Shown here piece by piece: positions 22,613 to 32,616 of a stretch of DNA of 40,941 nt; positions within the stretch are counted from its first letter, which is position 1; each line of letters begins with the position of its first letter. Both the position numbers and the translations under genes were made by a program. Source of the DNA: Streptomyces griseicoloratus (GTDB taxonomy: Bacteria; Actinomycetota; Actinomycetes; Streptomycetales; Streptomycetaceae); the NCBI RefSeq assembly GCF_014534645.1, contig NZ_JACVQF010000030.1, forward strand, positions 1 to 40,941, in the 5' to 3' direction. The notes under the pieces are model-generated. The model saw only the letters and a list, made by a program, of their open reading frames with translations. It had not been told where the DNA came from and made no database searches.

Positions 22613-25057
22613 GTGCCCGCAGCGACACAGCCGACGGCACGTCACGGGGGAGTGCGAGCAGTGGAACAGGCACAGCGACGGGCAGGGACGGACGGACCCG
22701 GCGACCCCGGCCCGCGGCCCGGGAGCACCGGGACCGCCCTGGAACTCCTGGTCCACGGCGTGGGCGGTGCGACACCGCAGGAGATGCTGGAGGACCCGCG
22801 GACGGTGCGGGTCACCGGCGACGACGTCGCGGCCGTCTTCCGGCGCGCCGAGGACGCCGACGCCGAGACCCGGCCCGAGGACTACCGGGGCCGGCCCGTG
22901 CCCGAGGCGTACGTCTGGTCCAACCTCACCTCCGGCAACGGCAGCCGCGCCCTGTGGCTGCTGCTCCTGCCGTTCATGGTCGTCAACCTCGCCCACTGGA
23001 TGCGGCCCCCCGCCCAGGGCCGGGCGCGCACGGTCCGCCTGTACGGGCTGCTGGTGCGGCTCGCGGGACTGACCCTGACGGTGCTGCTGGTCGCCGCCGC
23101 CTGCGAGGTCGCCGTCGACCTGGCGGCGTGGCAGTGCGCGGGCACGCGCGCGTGCGCCGAACGCCACTCCTGGCTGGGCTTCCTGTCACCGGAGGTGTCG
23201 GACGGCGGCTGGTGGAGCCTGCCCGGCCGCAGGCTCGCCCTCGCGGCCGCGGTGCCCGCCGCCCTCACCGGCCTGCTGTGGTACCTGTCCCTGCGCACCT
23301 GGAGGGCGTACGAGTCCCAGCAGCCCATGGACCGCGACCCCGAGGAGGACACCGGCCACACCGCGCTCGGCCGCCCCGGCTTCTGGTACGGCCGCCGCCT
23401 GGTCGCCCGGCTGCGCGCCGCCCACACCGCGGCCGCCCTGCTGACGGTCGCCGCCGCGGTCGCCGCCCCGGCGGCCCGCCACGACCGCCGGCCCGGCGGG
23501 CCCGCCCTGCTCGACGCGCTCGGGTGGCTCCTGGAGGCGGCACTGATCGCCGGCGCGGTCGCCGTGCTGGGGGTGGTCTGCCGCCGCGGCCGCAGCGAGC
23601 GGCGCCTCGACCGCGAACTCGACGAGCACCTCGTACGACGCCTGCCGCTCGCCGCCCTCGCCCTGCTCGCCCTCGCCCTGCTCTACGGCGGCTGGGACCG
23701 GCCCGGGTGGACGTCGGCCGGCCGGCTGCCCGGGGACATGACGTTCGGCGGCATCGCCCTGGTGCAGGGGCTGCTCGTGATCGCCCTCGGCGTCGTCGCC
23801 CACCTGCTGCACCGCACCCGGCCCACCGCCCGCACCGCCATGCGCGGCCTCGGCGGACCCGCCGTCGCGATGCTGGCCTGCGCCCTGGGCGGGGTCATGT
23901 CCGGCGGCGTCGCCCAGCGGGTGTCGGACTGGCTGGACGGCACCGGCACGTCCCTCGACGGCCCGCCCGTGCTGCTGACCTGGCAGGCGTCCGTGATCCC
24001 GCCGCTCCTGGTCGTCGTGCTGCTGCTGTGCGGCGCGCTCGCCCGGAGCACCTGGCGCATCGCCCGCGCCGAACGCGCCGCCGTGGAAGGCGATCACGAG
24101 GGCGAGGCGGGCGACCCGGGACGCACCCGCCGTATCGCCACCGCCCGCGCGATGGCCGGCCTCACCGACCGGGCGCCCCTCGTCGTCGCCGTCACGTCCG
24201 CCGTCACCCTGCTGCTGGGCGCGGGAGCCCTGGCCGGCGCCCTGACCACCGACCGGGCACCGGCCGACGCCACCCGCGGAACGCACGCCTTCCTCCACGG
24301 CGCGGCGCAGACCGCCCAGGCACTGGGCTCCTGGCTCATCGGCCTCGGCTTCATACTGTTCGTCACCTGGGGCCGACGCGCCTACAAGGACGCCTCCGCC
24401 CGGCGCACCATCGGCATCCTGTGGGACGTCGGCACCTTCTGGCCGCGCGCCGCCCACCCCTTCGCACCACCCTGCTACGCCGAGCGCGCGGTGCCCGACC
24501 TGACCTGGCGCATGGCCACCTGGACCCGGGCCACGGGCGGGCGGCTGGTGATCTCCGGACACTCGCAGGGCAGCGTGCTCGCCGCGGCGGCGGCCTGGCA
24601 GCTCGCGCCGTCCGCCCGCAGGCGGGTCGCCCTGCTGACGTACGGCTCCCCGCTGGAACGGCTCTACGGCCGCTGGTTCCCGGCCCACTTCGGTCCGGCC
24701 GCGCTCGGCTCCCTGCACGAGGAGGTCGACTGCTGGCGCAACCTGTACCGGCGCACCGACCCCATCGGCGGCCCGGTGCGGCTGCCCGGCGACTCGGGCC
24801 CGGCCGTGGACCGGGAACCCCTCAAGGACCCGCTGACCTACGGCCGCACCGAACTCCACCCGCTGCCCGCACCCATCCTGGGCCACTCCGACTACCAGGC
24901 CGACCCGGCCTTCGCCGAGGAGCGGCAGCGGCTGCTCGGCAGGCTCCGCACCGACGTACCGGCACCGCGGCGGACCGCACCGCCGGACGAGGAACCCGCG
25001 GAGCCACACGCCCCGTCGGACGGGCCTCAGGGCCGCTCGGGCAGGTCCTCTGCGTAG
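22613..25057 (+). CDS. polytopic membrane protein with a split alpha/beta-hydrolase
   Basis: An 814-residue protein. Near the N-terminus [10 protein letters not shown] (His48) looks like the oxyanion-hole strand of an alpha/beta-hydrolase. About eleven hydrophobic helices follow (residues about 113-590), then [17 protein letters not shown], a nucleophile elbow with Ser651, [11 protein letters not shown] (Asp716) and LGHSDYQ (His758), a candidate triad. The hydrolase therefore seems to be interrupted by the membrane domain. A lipase or esterase role is inference. GTG 22613 has GGGGAGAG upstream; GTG 22661 with GGGGGAG is equally plausible (798 residues). Its 3' end overlaps the convergent beta-helix/AAA gene by 31 bp. 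Confidence 0.85.
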   Translation: MPAATQPTARHGGVRAVEQAQRRAGTDGPGDPGPRPGSTGTALELLVHGVGGATPQEMLEDPRTVRVTGDDVAAVFRRAEDADAETRPEDYRGRPVPEAYVWSNLTSGNGSRALWLLLLPFMVVNLAHWMRPPAQGRARTVRLYGLLVRLAGLTLTVLLVAAACEVAVDLAAWQCAGTRACAERHSWLGFLSPEVSDGGWWSLPGRRLALAAAVPAALTGLLWYLSLRTWRAYESQQPMDRDPEEDTGHTALGRPGFWYGRRLVARLRAAHTAAALLTVAAAVAAPAARHDRRPGGPALLDALGWLLEAALIAGAVAVLGVVCRRGRSERRLDRELDEHLVRRLPLAALALLALALLYGGWDRPGWTSAGRLPGDMTFGGIALVQGLLVIALGVVAHLLHRTRPTARTAMRGLGGPAVAMLACALGGVMSGGVAQRVSDWLDGTGTSLDGPPVLLTWQASVIPPLLVVVLLLCGALARSTWRIARAERAAVEGDHEGEAGDPGRTRRIATARAMAGLTDRAPLVVAVTSAVTLLLGAGALAGALTTDRAPADATRGTHAFLHGAAQTAQALGSWLIGLGFILFVTWGRRAYKDASARRTIGILWDVGTFWPRAAHPFAPPCYAERAVPDLTWRMATWTRATGGRLVISGHSQGSVLAAAAAWQLAPSARRRVALLTYGSPLERLYGRWFPAHFGPAALGSLHEEVDCWRNLYRRTDPIGGPVRLPGDSGPAVDREPLKDPLTYGRTELHPLPAPILGHSDYQADPAFAEERQRLLGRLRTDVPAPRRTAPPDEEPAEPHAPSDGPQGRSGRSSA

Positions 25058-27465
25058 AGCAGGGTCAGGTCGTCCGTGCTGGGTTCCGGCAGCTGGGCGA
25101 CCCGGCTCGCGTGCCGCTCGACCATCGCCTCGAAGGTCTGGCGCGCGGTGCGGCCGTTGCCGAACGCGGGGCCCTTGGGGATCGCCGCGAAGTACGCCAG
25201 CAGCGCCTGCGCGGCTCCCGGCGCCAGCCGGTACTCGTGCTCGTCGGCCTGCTGCTCCACGATGCGCAGCAGTTCCTCGGGCCCGTAGTCGCCGAAGGTG
25301 ATCGTCCGTGAGAAACGGGAGGCCACCCCCGGGTTGACCGACAGGAACCGCTCCATCTCCGCCGTGTAGCCCGCGACGATCACCACGACCGAGTCCCGGT
25401 GGTCCTCCATCAGCTTCACCAGCGTGTCGATGGCCTCCTTGCCGAAGTCGCGGCCGGCGTCCTCCGGGGAGAGCGCGTATGCCTCGTCGATGAAGAGCAC
25501 ACCGCCGTGGGCCCGCTGGAACGCCTCCTGGGTGCGGATCGCCGTGGAGCCGATGTGCTCGCCGACCAGGTCGACCCGGGACACCTCGACCAGGTGGCCC
25601 TTCTCCAGCACGCCGAGGGAGGCGAGGATCTCGCCGTAGAGACGGGCGACCGTCGTCTTGCCGGTGCCGGGGGAGCCGGTGAAGACCAGGTGCCGCTTGA
25701 CCGACGCGGCCTTCAGGCCCGCCTGCTGCCGGCGCCGGCCCACCTCGATCATGTCGGTCAGGGCCCGCACCTCGCGTTTGACGCTGTCCAGGCCGACCAG
25801 CGCGTCCAGTTCGCCGAGCACCGCCTTCGACGAACGGGCCGGCTCCTCGGGCCCGGCGGCCGCGATCAGGGGCTCCTGCTCGGTACTGCGCTGCCCGGGG
25901 ATCGCGCCCAGCAGACCCGGCGACCGGCTCACCGTCTGAACGGCCGTCTCCCGGGCGGCGGGCGGCCGAAGGCCGCCGCTCTCGTCGCTCGTGCAGTCCT
26001 CGACGAGCGGACCGGAGTCGGACGACGCGTCCGGACCGCCGTCCGCGAACTCGTACCCCCCGCGCGCGCAGCGCTCCGTACGGCACTTGCGCAGCGTCGT
26101 GCGGCAGCCGTCGATCACATGGAAGCCGTATCCGGCGCTGCCGGTCACCCGGCAGCCGAGGAAGCTGCCGCGGCCCCCGGCGGACACGTAGACGCCGGCC
26201 TCCGAGGGGGAGTCCACCGTGCAGCGCTCGATGGTGGGGTCGGCGCCCTTGGTGACGATCACGCCCGTACGGGTGCCGTCCACGGAGCAGTTGTTGAGGG
26301 TGCCGCCGCTGCCGTGGTCGCGGAACCAGGCGCCCGTCGCCGCGTCCCGGATGCGGCAGTCGTCGAGCTGGGCCGTGGCACCGTCGCTCACCGACACCGC
26401 CGTGTTGCGCACCTGGAACAGGTCGCTGTCGACGACGTCCGCGCGCGAGCCGCGGTCGAGCACGAACAGGGCGTCCGGCACGTCGTGCACCCGGCAGGAG
26501 TCCAGGACCGCGGTCGCTCCGTCGCTGACCCAGACCGCCGGATAGTCGCCGGTGCTGTCGAAGATCTCGCACTGGTTGGCGTCCACGCGCGTGCCCGGGT
26601 CCCACACCGACAGGCCGTTGCGCCCGAACTGCCGCACGCTGGTGCGGGTCAGCGTGAGGACGGAGCGGGACCGCAGGTCGACCGCGTTCTCCGGGATGTC
26701 GTGGATGCGGCAGTCGGCCAGCGTGAGCACGGCGTCGGTGTCCAGGGTGACACCGTCGGCGGTGGTGCGGTGCACGTCGCAGTCGGTGAGGTGCGCGGTG
26801 GCCCGGCCGGTGATCTGCACCCCGCTGCCCCGCACCTCGTAGACCTCGCAGCCCACGGCCTCCAGCGCGGAGTGCTCGCCCGTCGCCGTCAGCCCCGAGC
26901 CGGCGGCGTGGTGGACGCGGCAGCGCTCCAGCCGGGGATGCGCTCCGGAGCGCACCGCGATCCCGGCCTGGCCGGCCGACACGACCTCGCACTCCTCGAA
27001 CACCCCGCCCGCGCCGTCGAGGACGGAGATGCCGATGCCGGCCGGGTTGTCGACGGTGCAGCGCCGCACGGTCGGCCGGGCACTGCCGCGGACTTCTATG
27101 CCGGACGCGGAGCGCGTGACCACCCGGACGTCCAGCAGCTCCGGCGTGCCCTCCTCGACGAGCAGGGCGGGAGCGGCCGCGTCCTGTCCCTCCACGTGCA
27201 GGTCCTGCACCACCGCCGAGGCCCGCACGGTGAGGGGCACGCCGTCCACGGGCGCGATCCGTACCGAACCCTGGGCCCCCTCGGGGCCCCGCAGCGTCAC
27301 CGCCCGCTGGACGACGAGGTTCTCCCGGTAGGTGCCGGGGGCGATGGTGAGGATGTCCCCGTCGGCCGCGGCCTCCAGAGCGGCGGCGAGCGATGCGTAC
27401 TCGCCTGTGCGGCGCCGCCACCGCGACGTGCCGGTGTGCGTCACCTGGACCGTGCCCTGTGCCAT
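25027..27465 (-). CDS. right-handed beta-helix protein fused to a CbxX/EccA-type AAA+ ATPase
   Basis: An 812-residue two-part protein. Residues about 15-500 are a pectate-lyase-like parallel beta-helix with some twenty short repeats of the type G-(I/V)-x-V-x-(D/G)-G-A-x-(P/A)-x-(L/I)-x-x-C-x-V; regularly spaced cysteines recur at turns. After a flexible linker, an AAA+ domain (about 555-812) has Walker [10 protein letters not shown] (Lys603), Walker B VLFIDEA (Asp660/Glu661) and a VASRFSRTI arginine-finger region, as in CbxX/CfqX and type VII EccA ATPases. ATG at 27465 with a GAGGTGGGGG upstream. Substrate unknown; no ESX genes nearby. Confidence 0.9.
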   Translation of the reverse strand: MAQGTVQVTHTGTSRWRRRTGEYASLAAALEAAADGDILTIAPGTYRENLVVQRAVTLRGPEGAQGSVRIAPVDGVPLTVRASAVVQDLHVEGQDAAAPALLVEEGTPELLDVRVVTRSASGIEVRGSARPTVRRCTVDNPAGIGISVLDGAGGVFEECEVVSAGQAGIAVRSGAHPRLERCRVHHAAGSGLTATGEHSALEAVGCEVYEVRGSGVQITGRATAHLTDCDVHRTTADGVTLDTDAVLTLADCRIHDIPENAVDLRSRSVLTLTRTSVRQFGRNGLSVWDPGTRVDANQCEIFDSTGDYPAVWVSDGATAVLDSCRVHDVPDALFVLDRGSRADVVDSDLFQVRNTAVSVSDGATAQLDDCRIRDAATGAWFRDHGSGGTLNNCSVDGTRTGVIVTKGADPTIERCTVDSPSEAGVYVSAGGRGSFLGCRVTGSAGYGFHVIDGCRTTLRKCRTERCARGGYEFADGGPDASSDSGPLVEDCTSDESGGLRPPAARETAVQTVSRSPGLLGAIPGQRSTEQEPLIAAAGPEEPARSSKAVLGELDALVGLDSVKREVRALTDMIEVGRRRQQAGLKAASVKRHLVFTGSPGTGKTTVARLYGEILASLGVLEKGHLVEVSRVDLVGEHIGSTAIRTQEAFQRAHGGVLFIDEAYALSPEDAGRDFGKEAIDTLVKLMEDHRDSVVVIVAGYTAEMERFLSVNPGVASRFSRTITFGDYGPEELLRIVEQQADEHEYRLAPGAAQALLAYFAAIPKGPAFGNGRTARQTFEAMVERHASRVAQLPEPSTDDLTLLYAEDLPERP

Positions 27466-27624
27466 GGCGTTGCTGTGCCCCCACCTCGTCGTACTGATGG
27501 CTGGTTCGCCCTCGGAGCGCTGCGGCCCCCGGGGTTGTCTCACACGCGGGTTGATGCCGAACGGGTTCGGCCGGTCCACCGTAGCGTGCGCGCGGACGGC
27601 GGGTTGACCGGAGGCGGAAGCCGG

Positions 27625-28239
27625 TCAGCTGCCCGTGCCGGTCCTGCCCCAGTCGGGGCCCGCCCGGTCCCACGCCTGCTCCCAACGCGCGTACCGGCGG
27701 CGGACCATGCGCCAGACGATCAGCCGCCGCGCGGTCTCGATCAGGCCGGCGGTGGCCAGGGCCGCGCCGACCCCGGCGAGGACGGCGTGCGTCGCCGCGG
27801 TGGCGGAGTCCAGGGGGCGGGCGACCGCCCGGCCGTGCGCGTCCGTCCATATCGGGAAGTGGTCGCCCGGGTGCGGGTCGTCGATGTTCGCCAGCAGCGG
27901 GCCGTGGTGGTCGGAGCCGTCCGGCGCGGTCCAGTCGGCGAGGACCCGGCTGCGCAGGTCCCCGGCGGGGGCGGTCTCCGGGTCGATGCTCAGGGGGGAG
28001 CGGTCCAACTCGCGCACCACCGTGGCCGTCACCAGGTGGCGGGACCGGTGCTGGTCGTGGACGGAGCGCTCCAGGGCGTCCTGGGCCGCGCCGCCCGCGA
28101 ACGCGCCGGCCAGCGGCGCGACGGACAGGATCAGCACCAGGGCGACCAGGGCCACCCATGCCTCGGCCAGGTCGGTCGCACGGCGCAGCGAATTGTGCCG
28201 CCAGCGCCAGAGTCCGCTGATCGCCCGCACCCTGCGCAC
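27625..28239 (-). CDS. Rv1733c-family membrane protein
   Basis: A 204-residue protein with the Rv1733c layout: an N-terminal WRWRHNSLRRATDLAEAW motif, one membrane helix (VALVALVLILSVAPLAGAFA), a hydrophilic extracytoplasmic part with LVTATVVRELDRSP and GDHFPIWTDAHGR, and a second helix (HAVLAGVGAALATAGLIE) before a basic tail RRYARWEQAWDRAGPDW. Function unknown; in mycobacteria the namesake is a dormancy antigen. GTG 28239 with GGGAG 9 bases upstream is preferred; ATG 28341 would add 34 Arg/Gly-rich residues. The 159-bp gap to the beta-helix gene start holds no other gene. Confidence 0.82.
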   Translation of the reverse strand: MRRVRAISGLWRWRHNSLRRATDLAEAWVALVALVLILSVAPLAGAFAGGAAQDALERSVHDQHRSRHLVTATVVRELDRSPLSIDPETAPAGDLRSRVLADWTAPDGSDHHGPLLANIDDPHPGDHFPIWTDAHGRAVARPLDSATAATHAVLAGVGAALATAGLIETARRLIVWRMVRRRYARWEQAWDRAGPDWGRTGTGS

Positions 28240-28424
28240 CCCCTTCCGCTCCCTGCCGCCCCCGTCGAGCCGCTCACGCGAGGCCCGCCGGGGACCGGTG
28301 CCGCTCGGCCTTCCGCGGCGGCTCCCGGCCGGGTCTCTCATGAACTTCTCACCGAAACCCAACGCCCGGGACGCGGACCGGGTTCCCGTGGGCCGGCCCG
28401 GCTTCCGGGGAGGGGGCGGTGGTC

Positions 28425-29252
28425 TCAGTCGAGGACCCGGACCGGATCGCCGACCCGGATCGTGCCGCGGCCGAGCGGCACCAGGTTCTGTCCGAAGACC
28501 AGCTTGCCGCCGATGCGCCGGTGCCGCCCGAGGCTGTGCAGGGGCTCCCTGCCGCGTCCGGCCGTCTCCTGGTCGGTGGTGGTCACCACGCACCGCCCGC
28601 ACGGTTTGGCGACGCGGAAGGAGACCTCGCCGATCGCGATGCGCGACCAGTCGTCCTCGGCCCACGCCTCGGTGCCCGCCACCACCACGTTGGGCCGGAA
28701 GCGGTTCATCGGCAGCGGCCCCTCGTGGGCGTGCTCGCCCCGGGCGATCAGGGAGTTGAGGGCGTCCAGGGAGGCCGCGGTCGTGAGCAGCAGCGGATAG
28801 CCGTCGGCGAAGGACACCGTCTCGCCCGGCAGCGCGTACTCGGGGTCGACGGGCCGGCGCGTGGCGGGATCGTCCATGTGCACGAGCCGCACCCGCGTGC
28901 CCAGGAGGGCGCTGCACCAGGCGTGCGCGGCCTCGTCCTGCGCCGGGACGGCCTCGACCTTGTCACGGAAGATCTCCACCGGGACCGTGTCCACGGGACG
29001 GGGCACCGGCACCGCGAGCGGCTGTCTGCCGGGCGCGGACAGACGGACGCCGCCGCCGGGCAGGAGCTCGGCGGCGGCCGTCGCGAGGCGCGGCTGCTGT
29101 CGTTGCGTGACGACCTTTCCCCCGTCGTCGATCAGCATCCAGCGGCGGTCTCCGGCCAGCCCCCAGGGCTCCACTTCGGCCTCCCGGGGCGCCAGGCCCC
29201 GGAACGCCTTGACCGGATGGACGTGAATCGACTGCAGCAGCGCGTTCCCCAT
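28425..29252 (-). CDS. MOSC-domain protein with N-terminal beta-barrel (mARC/YcbX-like)
   Basis: A 275-residue molybdenum-cofactor-related protein. The N-terminal MOSC_N barrel shows SIHVHPVKAFRGLAPREAEV and PWGLAGDRRWMLIDDGGKVV; the MOSC domain has NRFRPNVVV, FRVAKPCGRCVVTTTDQETA (the conserved Cys proposed to bind sulfido-molybdenum) and LVPLGRGTIRVGDPV. Homologs reduce N-hydroxylated compounds with a flavin or ferredoxin partner. No reductase domain is fused here. The ATG at 29252 lacks a clear ribosome site. It shares the strand with the Rv1733c-like gene, 185 bp apart. Confidence 0.9.
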   Translation of the reverse strand: MGNALLQSIHVHPVKAFRGLAPREAEVEPWGLAGDRRWMLIDDGGKVVTQRQQPRLATAAAELLPGGGVRLSAPGRQPLAVPVPRPVDTVPVEIFRDKVEAVPAQDEAAHAWCSALLGTRVRLVHMDDPATRRPVDPEYALPGETVSFADGYPLLLTTAASLDALNSLIARGEHAHEGPLPMNRFRPNVVVAGTEAWAEDDWSRIAIGEVSFRVAKPCGRCVVTTTDQETAGRGREPLHSLGRHRRIGGKLVFGQNLVPLGRGTIRVGDPVRVLD

Positions 29253-29295
29253 GCGGCCATCGTGCCAGGTGGCGGCGACAGCCCGGGAGAGCGGC

Positions 29296-29739
29296 TCAGT
29301 AGCCGCGGTACTGCTGGTTGTTGTACGGGTCCTGGTAGGGCGCCGGAGCGGGGCGGGGAGCGGCCGGGCGCATCGCCTCGTAACCCGCCGGACCGGGTGC
29401 GGCCGGACGGGGCTGCTGCGGCTGCTGCATCGGGCCGGGGTAGCCGCGCGGAGCGGTGGCCTGCTGCGGGATGTAAGGGGCGGGCGCCTGCTGGAGAGGG
29501 GCGGGCTGCGGCGCCTGCTGCGGGTAGCCGTAGGAGGGCTGGGACGGTGCCGCCGGGAGGGCGGGCAGGGCCGACGGGAGCGCGGGCAGGTGGCTGCCCG
29601 GCGCGTCGTACGCGGCGGGGACCCGGATCGGGGCGATCTGCGGGGTGCCGCGCTCGGCCACGAGCGAGTCGTAGATCGGGGTGTCCGGGAAGGAGGCGGA
29701 GTAGTAGCCGCCGCCATAAGTGGAGCGGGGGGAGGTCAT
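29296..29739 (-). CDS. Pro/Gln/Ala-rich protein (DUF6643-like)
   Basis: A 147-residue protein. The ordered-looking N-terminus (MTSPRSTYGGGYYSASFPDT then PIYDSLVAERGTPQIAPIRV) is the part I associate with a Streptomyces family labelled DUF6643; the remainder is low complexity, rich in Pro, Gln, Ala and Tyr with PQQAPQPAP-type repeats and ending PYNNQQYRGY. There is no signal peptide. The ATG at 29739 is preceded by TTAACTTATGTGCC without any ribosome-binding site, so a leaderless or short-leader transcript is possible. It is divergent from the TerD gene across 290 bp, in which I see no further gene. Confidence 0.78.
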   Translation of the reverse strand: MTSPRSTYGGGYYSASFPDTPIYDSLVAERGTPQIAPIRVPAAYDAPGSHLPALPSALPALPAAPSQPSYGYPQQAPQPAPLQQAPAPYIPQQATAPRGYPGPMQQPQQPRPAAPGPAGYEAMRPAAPRPAPAPYQDPYNNQQYRGY

Positions 29740-30029
29740 GGCACATAAGTTAAGCCCACGATGTGCTGGTTGGGGAGACCGATAAGAGGGTTGTTTTACG
29801 TGTCCGGAGTGACCCGGTATCCCCAATGCGAGCGAACTTGGCAAAAAGGGGCGGCGCGCGAGGCGATCTTCGTGTAAAGGCCGAGTTCCGGGCGGGTTAC
29901 CGGCGGTTGTCCCGAGGACTTCGCACTCTCCCCGTGGGGTACGGGCGGCGGGAGGAATAAGTTGGGCGCGGAAAACTTGGCGTACGGCCGGGACGCTGCC
30001 CGGCGCGGTGACACGTGATGGGGGCGGAC

Positions 30030-31340
30030 ATGTCAATGTCGAAAGGGTCGAACACCCCGGTGCCGTCGACGGCACTGAGGGTCGAACTGGGCTGGCGATC
30101 CGGCCCCGGCGTGCCCGACGCGGACGCCTCGGCACTGCTCCTGGTGGGCGGGAAGGTCCGCTCCGACGCGGACTTCGTCTTCTACAACCAGCCGGCGCAC
30201 TCCTCCGGAGCGGTCCGGCACGAGGGCAAGCGCGACGGCGGCGGCCGGGTGACCGACACCCTGCTCGTCGACCTCGCGCGCGTGGAGCCGGCGATCGAGA
30301 CCGTCATCGTCGCCGCCTCCGCGGACGGCGGGTCGTTCGGACAGGTCCCGGACCTGTACATCGAGGTGCGGGACGCGGCGCAGAACACCGTGGTGGCCCG
30401 CTTCGACAACCCGGGGGCGACGGTCGAGACGGCGTTCGTGCTGGGCGAGTTCTACCGCCGCCAGGGCGCCTGGAAGTTCCGGGCCGTCGGCCAGGGCTAC
30501 GGCAGCGGCCTCGAAGGACTGGCCACGGACTACGGCATCACGGTGGACGAGCCGCAGCAGGCATCCCCGGCCGCCGCACCGGCACCCTCGGCCGCCGTGC
30601 CCCCGCCGGCCCCGCCGGCCACCATGCCACCGCCCCCGGTCCCTGCGGCGACGCCCGCGGCCGCCCCGCCGCCCCCGTCCGCGGCACCCTCCCCCGAGCC
30701 GGTCCGTCTCACCAAGGTGACGCTCACCAAGGCGGCACCGACGGTCTCGCTGACCAAACAGGGCGGCACCTCGGGTGCCATGCGCGTGAACCTCAACTGG
30801 CAGGTGCGCAAACAGTTCTCCGGCTGGGCGCGCAAACTCGGCCGCCCCGTCGCCATGCACGACGACCTCGACCTCGACCTGTGCTGCCTGTACGAACTCA
30901 GCGACGGCAGCAAGGGAGTCGTACAGGCCCTCGGCAACGCCTTCGGCTCGCTGCACCAGCCGCCCTTCATCCACCTCGACGGCGACGACCGCACCGGCGC
31001 GGTGGCGACCGGCGAGAACCTGACCATCAACCTCGACCACAAGCAGCACTTCCGGCGCATCCTCGTCTTCGTCACCATCTACGAGGGGGCGCGCTCCTTC
31101 GCCGACCTGCACGCCACCGTCACTCTCCAGCCGCAGTACGGCGCACCCATCGACTTCTCGCTCGACGAGTGCACGGTCCCCTCGACGGTGTGCGCCCTCG
31201 CCCTGATCACCAACACGGGCTCCGACCTGGTCGTCCAGCGCGAGGCCCGCTATCTGGTGCCCGAGCGCGGCGTCAGCCCGCAGCGCACGATCGACTACGC
31301 CTACGGGTGGGGCATGAACTGGACCCCCGGCCGCAAGTGA
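30030..31340 (+). CDS. two-domain TerD/TerA family protein
   Basis: A 436-residue cytoplasmic protein of the tellurite-resistance/stress family. Domain 1 (about 10-170) has [20 protein letters not shown] then [20 protein letters not shown], the acidic calcium-binding pattern of TerD. A 45-residue Ala/Pro linker follows ([18 protein letters not shown] and similar). Domain 2 (about 230-436) has [28 protein letters not shown] and [19 protein letters not shown], nearer TerA. The fold binds calcium and is linked to membrane-associated stress responses. The start is chosen among GTG 30015, ATG 30018 and ATG 30030, none with a strong ribosome site. Monocistronic. Confidence 0.88.
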   Translation: MSMSKGSNTPVPSTALRVELGWRSGPGVPDADASALLLVGGKVRSDADFVFYNQPAHSSGAVRHEGKRDGGGRVTDTLLVDLARVEPAIETVIVAASADGGSFGQVPDLYIEVRDAAQNTVVARFDNPGATVETAFVLGEFYRRQGAWKFRAVGQGYGSGLEGLATDYGITVDEPQQASPAAAPAPSAAVPPPAPPATMPPPPVPAATPAAAPPPPSAAPSPEPVRLTKVTLTKAAPTVSLTKQGGTSGAMRVNLNWQVRKQFSGWARKLGRPVAMHDDLDLDLCCLYELSDGSKGVVQALGNAFGSLHQPPFIHLDGDDRTGAVATGENLTINLDHKQHFRRILVFVTIYEGARSFADLHATVTLQPQYGAPIDFSLDECTVPSTVCALALITNTGSDLVVQREARYLVPERGVSPQRTIDYAYGWGMNWTPGRK

Positions 31341-31359
31341 AGCTCCGCGGGGCGGGCGT

Positions 31360-32559
31360 TCAGCCCTCGTCGGGCACGGCGTCCGGACGGGCGTAGGTGC
31401 GGCCCTTCCAGGCCGCGCCGCGCCCCCGGTAGTGCTGCACCGCGGAGTCGACCGTCATCAGCAGGTACAGGAACGCGGTGAACGGCAGCAGGGGGGCGAG
31501 CCACGGCGGCTGCCGGTAGTACCGGAGCATCGGCAGGTACGTCCCCGCCATCACCAGCCACGCCAGGGCACCGGGGACCGCCGTCGCCGCACTGCCCGCC
31601 GCCGCGCCGGCCACCACCGCGGCCGGCGGCACCAGGTACACCAGCGTCAGACCGGCCACCGTGCCGGCCAGCACCAGTGGGTTGTGCCGCAACTGGGCGT
31701 ACGCGCTGCGCGACACCATCCGCCACAGATCGTGCAGCCGCGGATACGGGCGCACGCTGTCCACCCGGTCGGCCAGCCCCAGCCAGACCCGGCCGCCGCT
31801 GTCCTTCACGGCCCGGGCGAGGGCCACGTCGTCGATCACCGCCTGCCGGATGGCGTCCGGGATGCGCGCCCGCTCGGCGGCCTCGGCGCGCAGCAGCACA
31901 CAGCCGCCCGCCGCCGCGGCGGTCCGCGTCTTCTTCGTCCCCTTCTTCCCGGTCCGCTCCCCGCTGATCCGCCGGAAGGGGTACAGCTGTGCGAAGAAGT
32001 AGACGAAGGCCGGCACCACGAGCCGCTCCCAGGCGCTCTCCACCCGCAGCCGGGCCATCTGCGAGACGACGTCGAAACCGCCGGAGCGCGCCGCGGCCAC
32101 CAGCTCCCGCAGACTGTCCGGCGCATGCGCGATGTCGGCGTCCGTCAGCAGCAGGTACTCGGGCTCACGCGCGCGTGCCAGGGCCATGCCGCACCGCACC
32201 GCCCAGAGCTTGCCCGTCCAGCCCGCCGGCGGCTCGCCCGGCGAGGCCACGGTGAGCGGCAGACCGCCCTGCCGCCCGGACAGCTCGCGCGCCAGCTCCC
32301 CGGTGCCGTCCGTGCTGCCGTCGTCGACCAGGAAGACCTCCGCCCGCCCCGGATATTCCTGGGCCAGCAGCGACGGCAGGCTCGCCGGCAGGACCGCGGC
32401 CTCGTCCCGCGCCGGGACCACGACGCACACGGACGGCCACACCTCCGGTTCCCGGCGGGCCGGAAGCCTGACGTCCGTACGCCAGAAGAACCCCTGGGCG
32501 AGCAGCAGCCACAGCCAGGCGGCGAGGGATACGGCGGCGGTCCACGCAACGGCGCTCAC
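31360..32559 (-). CDS. HpnB-like family 2 glycosyltransferase
   Basis: A 399-residue membrane glycosyltransferase of GT-A fold. An N-terminal helix (AVSLAAWLWLLLAQGFFWR) precedes the catalytic domain: SVCVVVPARDEAAVLPASLP, VFLVDDGSTDGTGELA, PPAGWTGKLWAVRCG, YLLLTDADIAHAPDSL and a VIDDVALARAVKDSGG acceptor region; three or four C-terminal helices close the protein. The FFWRTD and GWTGKLWA signatures match hopanoid-associated HpnB. No hopanoid genes adjoin, so the lipid acceptor is uncertain. GTG 32559 is preferred; ATG 32604 would add residues reading into the divergent racemase promoter. Confidence 0.88.
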   Translation of the reverse strand: MSAVAWTAAVSLAAWLWLLLAQGFFWRTDVRLPARREPEVWPSVCVVVPARDEAAVLPASLPSLLAQEYPGRAEVFLVDDGSTDGTGELARELSGRQGGLPLTVASPGEPPAGWTGKLWAVRCGMALARAREPEYLLLTDADIAHAPDSLRELVAAARSGGFDVVSQMARLRVESAWERLVVPAFVYFFAQLYPFRRISGERTGKKGTKKTRTAAAAGGCVLLRAEAAERARIPDAIRQAVIDDVALARAVKDSGGRVWLGLADRVDSVRPYPRLHDLWRMVSRSAYAQLRHNPLVLAGTVAGLTLVYLVPPAAVVAGAAAGSAATAVPGALAWLVMAGTYLPMLRYYRQPPWLAPLLPFTAFLYLLMTVDSAVQHYRGRGAAWKGRTYARPDAVPDEG

Positions 32560-32616
32560 GTGCGCAGTCTGCCCCACCGGCCCGGCCCGCCACGCCCCAT
32601 CCATTAAGGTGGCCGG

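Noticed and set aside
21556-28800. Very long open frames antisense to or out of phase with the membrane hydrolase and beta-helix/AAA genes (over 1,000 codons)
   Set aside because: They are Arg/Pro/Gly-rich by-products of GC3 bias, with no domain, and mirror the third-codon pattern of the real genes on the other frame.
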